A DNA stretch of 64,000 nt from Hyphomicrobiales bacterium (GTDB taxonomy: Bacteria > Pseudomonadota > Alphaproteobacteria > Rhizobiales > Rhodobiaceae), in NCBI GenBank assembly GCA_002869065.1, contig PKTR01000005.1, forward strand, positions 1-64,000. The letters run 5' to 3'. How positions within the stretch are numbered: the first letter of the stretch is position 1; the number at the start of each line of letters is the position of its first letter. Position numbers and translations under genes: made by a program. The notes beneath the pieces are model-generated. The model ran no database searches. It was not told the DNA's origin and worked only from the letters and a program-made list of their open reading frames with translations. Shown here piece after piece: positions 32,126 through 40,872 of this stretch.

Positions 32126-34384
32126 ATGGCAACGGCGGACAAAGGACGCGGAAGGCGGACGCGCGGCGTTGCTGGTTTTGGCGGCGGGGTTGTTGTTGCC
32201 TGCCTTTTGTCGCTGGCGGGCTGCGCCAACCAACCGGGCCCGACCAATGAATGCCTCGCAGCCCCCTCGCTTGGCGCCTGCACGTCGGCACCGTCTGTTG
32301 CCGGCGATGCGCCTCCCCCTAGCGCCGCGACAAGCGCCGCACAGGACGCTTACGAGCGCCAGCTCCTCCTCGACATGGCCCGCCTCGGCAAGGACCATCT
32401 GAACCGCACCAGGGGTCCGGCCGACCCGGGCCGCCCTCTCGGTCCTTATGCGATCGCCCATCTGAAACAGGGCGGACTGGTGCGCCAGCTCGAGCGAAAC
32501 GTCGCCGCCGACGCGTTCAGCCCGTCCGACAGCGGCGGACTCGGCTTCGTCGCAAAGACCGGCGATCTCGAAACGCCCTGGCGCCATGCGGTCCGCGCCG
32601 TCGGCCTCGATCACCCCGACAACGTCGACGCGACCGCCATCCTGACGATTGCCGATACCGACGCGACCGCGCTCGACCTGCGGCTGCGTCCGACCCGTCG
32701 CCTCGTCGTCTCCGCAAGAATCAAACCGGGTGCCCCGGCCGCGATCGTGAAAGGCAGATGCGACGGGCCGAGCGAATTGCATGAGGGATCGGCACGCGCC
32801 ATCAAGGCACCGGGAGAACGCTTCGTCGTCACGGTCCACGCGACGTCGCGCTCGACGCTTGCCCCCTATCTGCGGCTTGGCCCGTCGGTCACGTCATGCG
32901 AACTCGCCTGGCATCTGCCCGGCGGGCAAACGGAAGCCAACCTTCGGATCGTCCGCAACAATCGCTTTACCGACGCCTTTTCCGCGCTCGACCGCCGTAT
33001 CGATACCTGCGTCATCCCGCATGGCGACCGCCTCAGCGGCCCTGCCCGGATTTTCTTCGAGGCCAATGAACCGGCGGCAAGCTGCATCCTCCCCGCAACC
33101 GGCATCGACCTCTACCCGCAAGCCGTTCAAGGGTTCGCAGCCAAGAGTGAGGCCCTGCTCGGGCACCCGCTGTCGCGTGCCTTCATCGAGGCGCAGGATC
33201 CGTTCGCCCCGCTATCATTCGCCAACGCCCCGCGTCTCGAGGCAATCTTCATTTCCTCGCTTGCGGTGAAAAGCGATTTCAGCGGCCAGGTGATTGGCCG
33301 ACTGCTCGCCCACCATGCCGACCGGGGAACGCCGGTGCGCATCCTCGTCGCCGCCGCCCAGACCTACGACAAGGACCGCGCATTCCTCGACAGCCTCGCG
33401 CGCGACCACCCCAACATTCACATCGACATACATCGCTGGAAGGCGCCGCCAGGCGCCGGCGTCGCCGAACGGCTGGCCCAGTTGCACCGTGTGCAGCACA
33501 TCAAGACCCTGGTAACGCTCAGCCGCCGCGACCGCGACAACGTCGTCATTCTCGGCGGTCGCAACATTCAGGACAGCTATCTGTTCCGCGATCCGGCCGA
33601 CCTGTCACGCTGGGGCGACCTGAACCAGTACACAAAGGGCTATCGGTCTCTGAACCCCTTCGTCTACTACCGCGATTTCGACATCCGCCTGCGCGGCCGG
33701 TTCCATGCCGAGCGGATCGCAGCTCAGATCCTGAGCGTCTGGAACAGGGACGCGACCACATTCCTGTCGCGCCGTCCGGCCCATATCGTGCGCAGCAATC
33801 GCCAGATCGCACCCGCCGAGATCGCCGGCCGCACATTGATGCGACAGGTGGTTTCCGTTCCCTATGCCGACGGCCACGCGCTCGCGCGGCTCTATGTTCG
33901 CCTCATCGACAGCGCCGAACACTCGATCGACATCGTCAATCCCTATCTCAATCCGCCGCCAGCCATCGAAGCGGCCATCGACCGCGCGCTCGACCGCGGC
34001 GTTCGCATGCGCATCCTCACCCGCATCGATCTTGAGGGCGACATCGCCGGCAAGATCCTCAGCCAGGTCAACAAGCGCTTCATCAACCGCCACTATGAGC
34101 GGATCGCCATCCACGAGAACACCCAGCCCGACACCATCCTGCACGCCAAACTGCTGCTGATCGACGGCGAGCTTTCGGTGGTCGGCTCCGTCAATTTCAA
34201 CAAGCGCTCCTTCATCCACGACACGGAAAATGCGTTTCTGATCCTGAGCAAGCGCCAAAACGCGCGCCTCATGGGCGTCATCGACCAGATGGACCGCACA
34301 ACGCGCCCGGTCACCCATCACCTGCCCGTCCCGGGGCTCTGGAAAGCGCTGCTCGCTGTTCCGATCGTCGACAAGATTTTCTGA
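32126..34384 (+). CDS. Phospholipase D-like lipoprotein
   Basis: The 752-residue protein has a lipoprotein signal peptide with lipobox LAGC (Cys33). Residues 34-360 are an extra domain of unknown type with a hint of beta structure (RLVVSARIKPGAPA). The PLD superfamily part occupies about 370-750. The second HKD motif is intact, HAKLLLID (His673, Lys675, Asp680) with GSVNFNKR. The first is degenerate, HIKTLVTL (His458, Lys460, no Asp in place) followed by GGRNIQD, so activity may be altered. The ATG at 32126 follows GGAG; the TTG frame start is rejected. A cardiolipin-synthase or phosphodiesterase role at the outer membrane or periplasm is likely. Confidence 0.85.
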   Translation: MATADKGRGRRTRGVAGFGGGVVVACLLSLAGCANQPGPTNECLAAPSLGACTSAPSVAGDAPPPSAATSAAQDAYERQLLLDMARLGKDHLNRTRGPADPGRPLGPYAIAHLKQGGLVRQLERNVAADAFSPSDSGGLGFVAKTGDLETPWRHAVRAVGLDHPDNVDATAILTIADTDATALDLRLRPTRRLVVSARIKPGAPAAIVKGRCDGPSELHEGSARAIKAPGERFVVTVHATSRSTLAPYLRLGPSVTSCELAWHLPGGQTEANLRIVRNNRFTDAFSALDRRIDTCVIPHGDRLSGPARIFFEANEPAASCILPATGIDLYPQAVQGFAAKSEALLGHPLSRAFIEAQDPFAPLSFANAPRLEAIFISSLAVKSDFSGQVIGRLLAHHADRGTPVRILVAAAQTYDKDRAFLDSLARDHPNIHIDIHRWKAPPGAGVAERLAQLHRVQHIKTLVTLSRRDRDNVVILGGRNIQDSYLFRDPADLSRWGDLNQYTKGYRSLNPFVYYRDFDIRLRGRFHAERIAAQILSVWNRDATTFLSRRPAHIVRSNRQIAPAEIAGRTLMRQVVSVPYADGHALARLYVRLIDSAEHSIDIVNPYLNPPPAIEAAIDRALDRGVRMRILTRIDLEGDIAGKILSQVNKRFINRHYERIAIHENTQPDTILHAKLLLIDGELSVVGSVNFNKRSFIHDTENAFLILSKRQNARLMGVIDQMDRTTRPVTHHLPVPGLWKALLAVPIVDKIF

Positions 34385-34402
34385 ATTCTTGGAAGAAGCT
34401 GG

Positions 34403-34864
34403 TCAGCCCGAAGCGTGCTGCCGCTTGATTGCGCGGATGGCATTTTCGAGCGCACTGAGAAACCGCGAGCGGTCCTGCTTGGAGAACGACGGCCCGCCAC
34501 CGCGAATGACGCCGGCATCGCGCAGATCGGCGGTCAGGTCGCGCATGGCGAGCGCCATGCCAATATTGCCCTCGTCGAACATCTTGCCGGTCGGCCGCAT
34601 CGCCGTCGCGCCCTTCTCCAGCGAACGCCGGGCAAGCGGGATGTCCGTTGTGATGACAACGTCGCCGGCGCCGCAATGTTCGACGATCCAGTCGTCGGCG
34701 GCGTCGGGACCCTCGGGCACGATGACCCGGTTGATCAGCGGATCGTTGTCGAGCCGCATCCAGCTGTTGGCGACCATATGAACGCGCATGGCGTGGCGGC
34801 CGGCCACGCGCATCACCTCATCCTTGACCGGACAGGCATCGGCATCGACGAAGATTTCAAGCAT
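34403..34864 (-). CDS. UPF0178 (YaiI/DUF188) family protein
   Basis: The 153-residue protein starts MLEIFVDADACPVKDE, the hallmark of UPF0178, and includes VITTDIPLARR and ALAMRDLTADLRDAG, matching the PIN-like fold proposed for it. It is expected to act on nucleic acid, but this is not proven for the family. The ATG at 34864 is chosen because it gives the conserved start; the longer frame adds unrelated residues. It is convergent with the phospholipase D-like gene. Confidence 0.93.
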   Translation of the reverse strand: MLEIFVDADACPVKDEVMRVAGRHAMRVHMVANSWMRLDNDPLINRVIVPEGPDAADDWIVEHCGAGDVVITTDIPLARRSLEKGATAMRPTGKMFDEGNIGMALAMRDLTADLRDAGVIRGGGPSFSKQDRSRFLSALENAIRAIKRQHASG

Positions 34865-34892
34865 TGGTCCCGCCGCGTTTTCCGGTCCGCGG

Positions 34893-35078
34893 CTAGCCGC
34901 GGACCAGCCAGACGATGAGAACCCCGAGCGACAACGCAATCAGCCCGGCCACCCGGAGCGATTGGTCCGGGACCGACTGCATCTGCCGCATCATCGACTT
35001 CAGCCCGCCCGGCATGAGGGCATAGAGCGTGCCCTCGATTGCCAGGACGAGGCCGATGGCGACGGCAAGGTCGCTCAT
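34893..35078 (-). CDS. DUF2065 small membrane protein
   Basis: The 61-residue product has two hydrophobic segments (LAVAIGLVLAIEGTLYAL and VAGLIALSLGVLIVWLV) around the central MPGGLKSMMRQM, the pattern of DUF2065. In many proteobacteria such a gene follows hflC, as here, with a four-base overlap. It probably helps or accompanies the HflKC complex. Confidence 0.92.
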   Translation of the reverse strand: MSDLAVAIGLVLAIEGTLYALMPGGLKSMMRQMQSVPDQSLRVAGLIALSLGVLIVWLVRG

Positions 35079-35998
35079 TGCGCCGGCTGAACGGCAGGCG
35101 CCTGCGGTGCTGCGGGTGCTGCCTGAGCCGCACCTTCGGAATCCCGGAAGAAGCGGAAGAACTCGCTGTCCGGCGACAGCACCATGGTGGTGTCGGTGTT
35201 TTCGATCGCCGTCTCATACGCTTTCATCGAGCGATAGAAGGCGAAGAACTCGGGATCCTTGGTGTAGGCCTCGGCGAAGATGCGATTGCGCTCGCCTTCG
35301 CCTTCACCGCGCAGGATCTCGGATTCACGCTGGGCGTCGGCGACGGTCACGACCGCTTCGCGATCGGCCTCGGCCCGGATGCGCAGCGCTTCCTGACGCC
35401 CGCGGGCACGAAGCTGAGCGGCGATCGCCAGGCGTTCCGCCTTCATGCGCTCGAAGGTCTGTTGGCTGACTTCCGGCAGAAGGTCGGTCCGGCGGATACG
35501 CACGTCGACGATATCGATGCCCAGATTGCTCGCTTCGGGACGGATCTGGTCGCGCACGTCGCGCATCATCGCACCGCGCTCTTCCGACAACGCCGCTTCG
35601 AAGCTCCTGAGACCGTAGACCCGGCGCAGGGCCGCGTTGAGGCGGGTTTCAAGACGCTGTTCGACGAGCTGCAGGCTACCCGACACGTTCTCGCGGAAGG
35701 CCCGCGGATCCGTGATCTTGTAGACCATGAAGGCATCGACGACGTAGCGCTTGCCGTCCTTCACCTGCACGTTGATGTTGCGCAGGTCGAACCGCAGCAG
35801 CCGGTCTTCGACGATCTGCACGGCTTCAACCATATTGGTCGGCACCTTGAAATAGAGGCCCGGCTCCGTGATCACCCGGCGGATCTCGCCGAAGCGGGTC
35901 ACGATCGCCTGATCACGCTCGTTGACGACAAAGATGGACGAATAGACGAGGCCGGCGATGACAGCGAGGCCGGCCAGAAAGATCGGTAGCTTCTTCAT
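35075..35998 (-). CDS. hflC: FtsH-protease regulatory protein HflC
   Basis: The 307-residue SPFH/stomatin-type protein has one N-terminal membrane segment (IFLAGLAVIAGLVY) and a long prohibitin-like periplasmic domain with ERDQAIVTRFGEI and RIRRTDLLPEVSQQTFERM. It forms with HflK the ring complex that surrounds the FtsH protease. Its start overlaps the hflK stop by four bases, and the tail is Ala/Pro-rich. Confidence 0.96.
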   Translation of the reverse strand: MKKLPIFLAGLAVIAGLVYSSIFVVNERDQAIVTRFGEIRRVITEPGLYFKVPTNMVEAVQIVEDRLLRFDLRNINVQVKDGKRYVVDAFMVYKITDPRAFRENVSGSLQLVEQRLETRLNAALRRVYGLRSFEAALSEERGAMMRDVRDQIRPEASNLGIDIVDVRIRRTDLLPEVSQQTFERMKAERLAIAAQLRARGRQEALRIRAEADREAVVTVADAQRESEILRGEGEGERNRIFAEAYTKDPEFFAFYRSMKAYETAIENTDTTMVLSPDSEFFRFFRDSEGAAQAAPAAPQAPAVQPAQ

Positions 35999-37134
35999 TG
36001 TTTCGCGGCCTCTCCACGGGTGCCCTTGGTCAACTCGGTCAGCGGCAGGTACGGCAGCACGCCCGATCCCGCATTGCCCTCGAGAATCACCTTGTTGGAT
36101 CTGTTGAGGATGCGTTCCATGGTCTCCAGATAGAGACGCTTCTTGGTCACGTCCGCGGCCTTGGCATACTCGTTGTAGACCGACAGGAAGCGTTGCGCTT
36201 CACCTTCGGCCTCCTTGGTGACGCGGCCCTTGTAGCCCTTCGCCTCTTCACGGATCTCGGACGCCTTACCGCGCGCCTCGCCGAGACGCTGGTTACGGTA
36301 GCGTTCGGCTTCCCGCATGAAGCGATCCTCATCCTGCTCGGCGCGCTGCACTTCTTCGAACGCGTCCGCCACTTCGGTCGGCGGTTCCGCCGCCTCCAGC
36401 TTGACGCCCGAAATCGCGATGCCGGCCTTGTAGGAATCGAGCGAGGACTGCATCAGCGCCAGCACGTCGGCTTCGATGCCTTCACGATCGCGACGGAACA
36501 CGTCTTCCGCCGGGCGGCGACCGACGATTTCACGCATCGCGCTTTCGCCGACACGGCGCACCAGATCTCCCGGCGCGCGCACATTGAAGAGATAGGGACC
36601 CGGGTCCTGGACCCGCCACAGCACCGAGAAATCGACGTTGACGATATTCTGGTCGCCCGACAGCATCAGTCCGCTGTCATCGGTGTTACGGCGGTCGACG
36701 CCACCGACGAAGGAGCCGATTTGCTCCTTGTTTTCGATGATCTTGACCTTTTCGACCGTCTCGACCGGCCACCAGTGGAAGTGAATGCCCTGGCCGCTGA
36801 TTTCGTTCTTCGGCTTGCCGAAGAGAAGTTCGACGCCGACCTCGTCCGGCTGCACCTGGTAGACCGCCTTAACGCCCCACAGAAGGAGGATCGCGGCAAT
36901 CACACCGATAACGACCAGCGTCGAGCCCGGACCGCTCGGAAACGCGGTGCGCAGCTTGTCCTGCGTGCGCCGCAGCAACTCCTCGAGATCGGGCGGCTGG
37001 TTACCACCGCCGCCACCGCCGCCGCGCTGGGGTCCCTGACCCCACGGACCGCCATTGTTGCCGCCGCCGGAGCCCCAAGGGCCGCCGTTGCCGCCGCCCT
37101 TCCAGCCTCCGCCGTTCTGGTTGCTCCAAGGCAT
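35995..37134 (-). CDS. hflK: FtsH-protease regulatory protein HflK
   Basis: The 379-residue protein opens with a Gly/Asn-rich stretch (MPWSNQNGGGWKGG) usual for HflK, then a membrane segment (STLVVIGVIAAILLLWGV) and the SPFH domain with VQPDEVGVELLFGK. GGAGAGAG upstream supports the ATG at 37134 rather than the longer frame. It is co-transcribed with hflC. Confidence 0.96.
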   Translation of the reverse strand: MPWSNQNGGGWKGGGNGGPWGSGGGNNGGPWGQGPQRGGGGGGGNQPPDLEELLRRTQDKLRTAFPSGPGSTLVVIGVIAAILLLWGVKAVYQVQPDEVGVELLFGKPKNEISGQGIHFHWWPVETVEKVKIIENKEQIGSFVGGVDRRNTDDSGLMLSGDQNIVNVDFSVLWRVQDPGPYLFNVRAPGDLVRRVGESAMREIVGRRPAEDVFRRDREGIEADVLALMQSSLDSYKAGIAISGVKLEAAEPPTEVADAFEEVQRAEQDEDRFMREAERYRNQRLGEARGKASEIREEAKGYKGRVTKEAEGEAQRFLSVYNEYAKAADVTKKRLYLETMERILNRSNKVILEGNAGSGVLPYLPLTELTKGTRGEAAKQ

Positions 37135-37341
37135 ATGTTCTCTCTCCGGATTGCTTTGCCGAACCGGCATCCTGTTCGACCGAGGCCGAAACCATGTTCT
37201 GGCCGCGGTTTATAGGGGAAATACCCCAGTGTTTCAACGAAATGCCCGGAAATCCGACTGTTTGCCTAACAGCGGGACCCAGACCGTTCCGTCCAATTTG
37301 GGCACTGCGGGCAAAACTTCAACGGGCGAATGGCGCTATCG

Positions 37342-37851
37342 TTAGCGCCGCTCGTAAACGACATAGCGTGTTGAGGCCGTATCGCGCTCGCCTGCCGGGA
37401 CATCTTCGGTGTGCGATGCAGCCCATTCAGCGGCATCGATCTGAGGGAAAATCGTATCCCCGTCCGGGCTTGCATGGACATGCGTGATGTGGAGTCTCGT
37501 CGCCAGCGGCATCGCCTGCGCGTAGATGTCGCCACCGCCGACGATGGCGATTTCATCAGCCCCGCGCGTGGCGGCGCATTCCTGCGCAACGACGAGTGCC
37601 TCATCGAGCGAATGGGCAACGAGGACACCGTCGGCAGCAAAGTCGGTGGAGCGCGTGACCACGACCGTGTCACGGCCGGGCAATGCCTTGCCGATCGACT
37701 CGAAGGTCTTGCGCCCCATGATCATCGGCTTGCCGAGGGTGAGCGCCTTGAAGCGCTTCAGATCTGTCGACAACCGCCAGGGCATGTCGCCATCCCGGCC
37801 GATGACGCCGTTTTCGGCAACCGCAGCGACGAGCATGACATCGGCGCTCAC
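37342..37851 (-). CDS. folA: Dihydrofolate reductase
   Basis: The 169-residue enzyme reduces dihydrofolate to tetrahydrofolate with NADPH. Diagnostic segments are VAENGVIGRDGDMPW, the acidic residue in LSTDLKRF, the nucleotide-binding MGRKTFESIG and VVTRS, and IVGGGDIYAQ. It sits downstream of thyA and the acetyltransferase gene, with thymidylate synthase making the dihydrofolate it consumes. It overlaps the preceding gene by four bases. Confidence 0.96.
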   Translation of the reverse strand: MSADVMLVAAVAENGVIGRDGDMPWRLSTDLKRFKALTLGKPMIMGRKTFESIGKALPGRDTVVVTRSTDFAADGVLVAHSLDEALVVAQECAATRGADEIAIVGGGDIYAQAMPLATRLHITHVHASPDGDTIFPQIDAAEWAASHTEDVPAGERDTASTRYVVYERR

Positions 37852-38333
37852 GACTTGCCTCCCGCGAGCTTTGCAAGCGCTTCACCGGTGACCCGCTGGC
37901 CGATCCACTCGTCCATCGAGTCCGCGCCGAGCACCTTGTAGAAGTCGCGCGCCGGCGCGTTCCAGTCGAGCACCGACCACTCGAACCGTCCGAGCCCCTC
38001 GTCGACGCAACGCTGCGCGAGATGCTTCAGCAGCGACGTGCCGATGCCGTAGCGGCGATGGCTCGGCCGCACGAACAAATCCTCGAGATAGAGGCCGTGA
38101 CGGCCGAGGAAGGTCGAATAATTGTAGAACCACAGCACGAAACCGGCCGGCTCGCCGTCCCATTCGGCGATGTCGCTGAACACGCGCGGCGTATCGCCGA
38201 ACAATGACGCTTCCAGCATCGCTTCATCGCAGACGACTTCGTGGGCGAGCTTCTCGTAGTCGGCAAGCTCACGGATCAGCGCGAGGATGAGGCCGGCATC
38301 GCCGGCGCGTGCGGGACGGATCGTCAGGCTCAT
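37848..38333 (-). CDS. GNAT family N-acetyltransferase (diamine/thialysine type)
   Basis: The 161-residue protein starts MSLTIRPARAGDAGLI and has the acetyl-CoA loop RRYGIGTSLLKHLA, with YLEDLFVRPSHR before it. The sequence FYNYSTFLGRHGLYLEDLFV matches the spermidine/thialysine acetyltransferase group. The ATG at 38333 has AGGGA upstream; the longer frame is less likely. It lies between thyA and folA, an arrangement known in other Hyphomicrobiales. Confidence 0.88.
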   Translation of the reverse strand: MSLTIRPARAGDAGLILALIRELADYEKLAHEVVCDEAMLEASLFGDTPRVFSDIAEWDGEPAGFVLWFYNYSTFLGRHGLYLEDLFVRPSHRRYGIGTSLLKHLAQRCVDEGLGRFEWSVLDWNAPARDFYKVLGADSMDEWIGQRVTGEALAKLAGGKS

Positions 38334-38442
38334 GGATTTCCCTACAGAATTTCGCATTCGGATTGAACCGGCAGAACACTCTATCTATTTGTTTTGCCGC
38401 ATCTTGGTCGACACCAACTGTCCCAATTGGCTGCACGATGCT

Positions 38443-39237
38443 CTAGACGGCGACGGGCGCCTTGATGTGCGCATGCGGATCGTAATCCGTCAGCGTGAAA
38501 TCCTCGAAAGTGAAGTCGAACAGCGAGGTGACATCCGGGTTGAGCGTCATGGTCGGCAGCGCGCGTGGCTCGCGGCTGAGCTGCAGCTGTGCCTGGTCGA
38601 AATGGTTGCGGTAGAGGTGCACGTCGCCGAACGAATGCACGAAATCGCCCGCCTTCAGGCCGGTCGCCTGCGCCATCATCATGGTCAAGAGCGCGTAGGA
38701 AGCGATGTTGAACGGCACGCCAAGGAACACGTCCGCCGAGCGCTGGTAGAGCTGGCACGACAACCGGTCGTCGGCGACGTAGAACTGGAACAGGCAATGG
38801 CAAGGCGGCAGCGCCATGTGCTCGATATCGGCCGGGTTCCAGGCCGACACGATGAGCCGGCGCGAATCCGGATTGCGCCGGATTTCCTCGAGCACCCAGC
38901 TGATCTGGTCGATGCTCTTGCCGTCCGGCGTCGCCCAGGAGCGCCACTGACGGCCGTAGACCGGACCGAGATCGCCGTTCTCGTCAGCCCATTCATCCCA
39001 GATCGACACGCCGACCGCGTTCAGCGTCGCCACATTGGTGTCGCCGGCAAGGAACCACAGCAATTCGTGGATGATCGATTTCAGATGCAGCTTCTTGGTG
39101 GTCAGCATCGGAAAGCCGTCGGCCAGATCGAACCGCATCTGGTGGCCGAACACCGAACGGGTGCCGACGCCGGTGCGGTCCTCCTTGTCGACGCCTTCGT
39201 CGAGAATTCGCTGCAAAAGATCGAGATAGGCGCGCAC
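38443..39237 (-). CDS. thyA: Thymidylate synthase
   Basis: The 264-residue enzyme converts dUMP to dTMP with methylene-tetrahydrofolate. The catalytic Cys is Cys146 in [12 protein letters not shown], the same number as in E. coli. Other motifs are [23 protein letters not shown] and [14 protein letters not shown] place the start at GTG 39237, because GGAGGA lies nine bases upstream and it gives the standard length; the longer open frame to 39345 crosses a large hairpin. Confidence 0.96.
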   Translation of the reverse strand: MRAYLDLLQRILDEGVDKEDRTGVGTRSVFGHQMRFDLADGFPMLTTKKLHLKSIIHELLWFLAGDTNVATLNAVGVSIWDEWADENGDLGPVYGRQWRSWATPDGKSIDQISWVLEEIRRNPDSRRLIVSAWNPADIEHMALPPCHCLFQFYVADDRLSCQLYQRSADVFLGVPFNIASYALLTMMMAQATGLKAGDFVHSFGDVHLYRNHFDQAQLQLSREPRALPTMTLNPDVTSLFDFTFEDFTLTDYDPHAHIKAPVAV

Positions 39238-39259
39238 CGCCGTAGATCCTCCGATTCGC

Positions 39260-39309
39260 TTTTCGCGCTTTCCCAAAAAGTTGACAGACTTTTTGGGAAA
39301 GCGCGAAAA
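39260..39309. repeat. TGACAG-loop hairpin element, copy 2 (22-bp perfect stem)
   Basis: Two 22-base arms, 39260-39281 and 39288-39309, pair perfectly around the loop TGACAG. It lies between the end of the CPBP protease gene and the thyA start. It could end the upstream transcript or be a mobile repeat that happened to insert there. Confidence 0.88.
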
Positions 39310-39445
39310 AACAACAAGCTGGAGCGCGTTACCCGTAACGGACAAATGCGACGCGCTCTAGGTGAGCGAACACAATGGCCGAGCGGGCCAAAGACGCAAG
39401 CCCGCGCGTCCTGCCTCGCAGCTCTTTCCACGCCTAACGGCGGCG

Positions 39446-40372
39446 CTAGCCGAAACTGCCAGATGCCCGCGCCCAGGTAATCCCGATCACGATCACATTG
39501 TGCATGACGTGAAAGATGACCGGTGGCCAGATCGACCCGGTTCTCAGTCTCAGCCAGGCATAGGCGAGGCCCGGCACGAACAGAAGGATCGCCTTCAGCG
39601 GGTCCTCGAACATGTGCAGATCCGCCCACAGCAGACCACTGACGGCAATCGCCGTCCACGGCCGCCAGTGACATCGCAGACCGACGAGGAACCAGCCGCG
39701 AAAGACAAGCTCCTCGGCAAACGGCGCGATCACACACAGCACGACGAGATAGGGCAGCGCCGCAAGCCCGATCGAGGCGAACGGCCAATCGAGCGCGGCC
39801 TCGCCAACCCATGCCGTCAACACTGCATCCGCGCCGACCGCATAGGCCGCCAACGCCACGGCAAAGGCGGCATAGCCGCCAGCGCCGAGCCCGCGAGGCC
39901 GCACCAACCCGAGCGCCTTGCCCCGCGACACGCCGCTGGCACGCGCGGCCGGCAGAATGGCGCCGGCAACCAGCACCAATTGCGTAACCAGAGCCGAAAA
40001 GGTCAGCAGCAACACGATCGGCCCGAGACCCTCGCCGGGCATGATCTGCAATCGCCGCATGGAAAGATCGAACGTACCGGGCAACCAGCCCGCCGCGTCG
40101 GCGACGACGGCCGCGACCAGACCGGCAAACATGCCGGCCACGACGGCGAGGACGAACAGCACAAGCGCCGCAATGATCAGCCAGGCAGGCGACCACGCGG
40201 CACCGTGCGCCACACCGCTTTCGCCGTTTTCCCCACCATTTTCGGCCATCAAACCAGCCGTCTCCTCGCACGCACCCGCCGGGTCGCTCGATCCGGAAGC
40301 GGCAGAAGACGGAAGAGACGGGGGAGAATGGGGCATGAACACCGTTTTTTGCGGGCCGAGCACACACGCCAT
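39446..40372 (-). CDS. CPBP-family intramembrane protease
   Basis: About 300 residues with roughly eight hydrophobic segments. The CPBP (Abi/CAAX) motifs are EELVFRG, the later His in LLWADLHM and the third motif FHVMHNVIV. The N-terminus is uncertain: the frame opens at 40372, and other ATGs lie at 40336 and 40249. Only the last has a candidate ribosome site (GAGGAG, rather far). It is divergent from the tmRNA gene. Substrate unknown. Confidence 0.88.
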   Translation of the reverse strand: MACVLGPQKTVFMPHSPPSLPSSAASGSSDPAGACEETAGLMAENGGENGESGVAHGAAWSPAWLIIAALVLFVLAVVAGMFAGLVAAVVADAAGWLPGTFDLSMRRLQIMPGEGLGPIVLLLTFSALVTQLVLVAGAILPAARASGVSRGKALGLVRPRGLGAGGYAAFAVALAAYAVGADAVLTAWVGEAALDWPFASIGLAALPYLVVLCVIAPFAEELVFRGWFLVGLRCHWRPWTAIAVSGLLWADLHMFEDPLKAILLFVPGLAYAWLRLRTGSIWPPVIFHVMHNVIVIGITWARASGSFG

Positions 40373-40408
40373 ACGCCGCGAGAATTGTCGGGCTTTGGCG
40401 TCCGGGGC

Positions 40409-40437
40409 TTTTCACCCCAAGGCGGACCACCTATATT
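40409..40437 (+). promoter_or_regulatory. Sigma70 promoter of the tmRNA gene
   Basis: TTTTCA, 17 bases, then TATATT. Transcription would start near 40444, shortly before the acceptor piece of the tmRNA. The -35 context is the same as the one before the polyamine-type operon. Confidence 0.6.
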
Positions 40438-40454
40438 AGCGATGCTGGCGTCAG

Positions 40455-40800
40455 CCGGCTATGACGATAAATGACCTGCGTAATAAACCTATCGGACCCG
40501 GGGGCGGTACCCGGCGCCTCCACCACAGCCCGTAGACCTGAGAGGGCCTGAAGGGCCAAGCCGGCAACGGCTTACCACTCGGACGAGCGGGCTGCGGCGG
40601 GGGCGAAATAGGATCGACGAGGGCGTAAAGGCTGTGTTTTCGTTCGGCATGGTTCCGCCGTTATCGGGCCGTTACAATAGTTGCAAACGACAACTATGCT
40701 GAGGCCCGTCTGGCTGCGTAATGCGGTCCGACAGTCTCTTTTAAGCCCTTGCCTGTAGCAGGGTAAGGCGGGGTTCGGGAGCACCTGGCAACAGAAGCTC
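40455..40800 (+). ncRNA. ssrA: Circularly permuted (two-piece) tmRNA
   Basis: The gene order is acceptor piece, spacer, coding piece. The acceptor piece carries the T-arm CCGGG/CCCGG with a 7-base loop and ends CGCCTCCACCA at 40525. The spacer (about 40526-40598) is removed. The coding piece starts GGGGGCG (40599-40605), which pairs with CGCCTCC to form the acceptor stem. AGGATCGACGAGG follows, as in other tmRNAs. The tag frame at 40683-40721 encodes ANDNYAEARLAA and ends in TAA, a tag of the rhizobial type. Pseudoknot-like hairpins follow, up to the GGGAGC/GCTCCC stem. Outer ends are approximate. It rescues stalled ribosomes and marks the product for ClpXP. Confidence 0.93.
40683..40721 (+). 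other. tmRNA tag-peptide reading frame
   Basis: GCA AAC GAC AAC TAT GCT GAG GCC and five further codons encode ANDNYAEARLAA, ended by TAA. The final LAA is the ClpX recognition end. The AND-Y part is the segment that alphaproteobacterial SspB binds. Confidence 0.93.
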
Positions 40801-40872
40801 CCACTTTGCTTTTTGGCCAAACCGGGCCATGCTCCGCTCAAGCGATTCTCCCGAACGTCTATGGCAGCCTCG

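Noticed and set aside
39238-39345. A longer thyA product
   Set aside because: The extension crosses the 22-bp hairpin and has no ribosome site, while GTG 39237 has GGAGGA and gives 264 residues with Cys146 in place.
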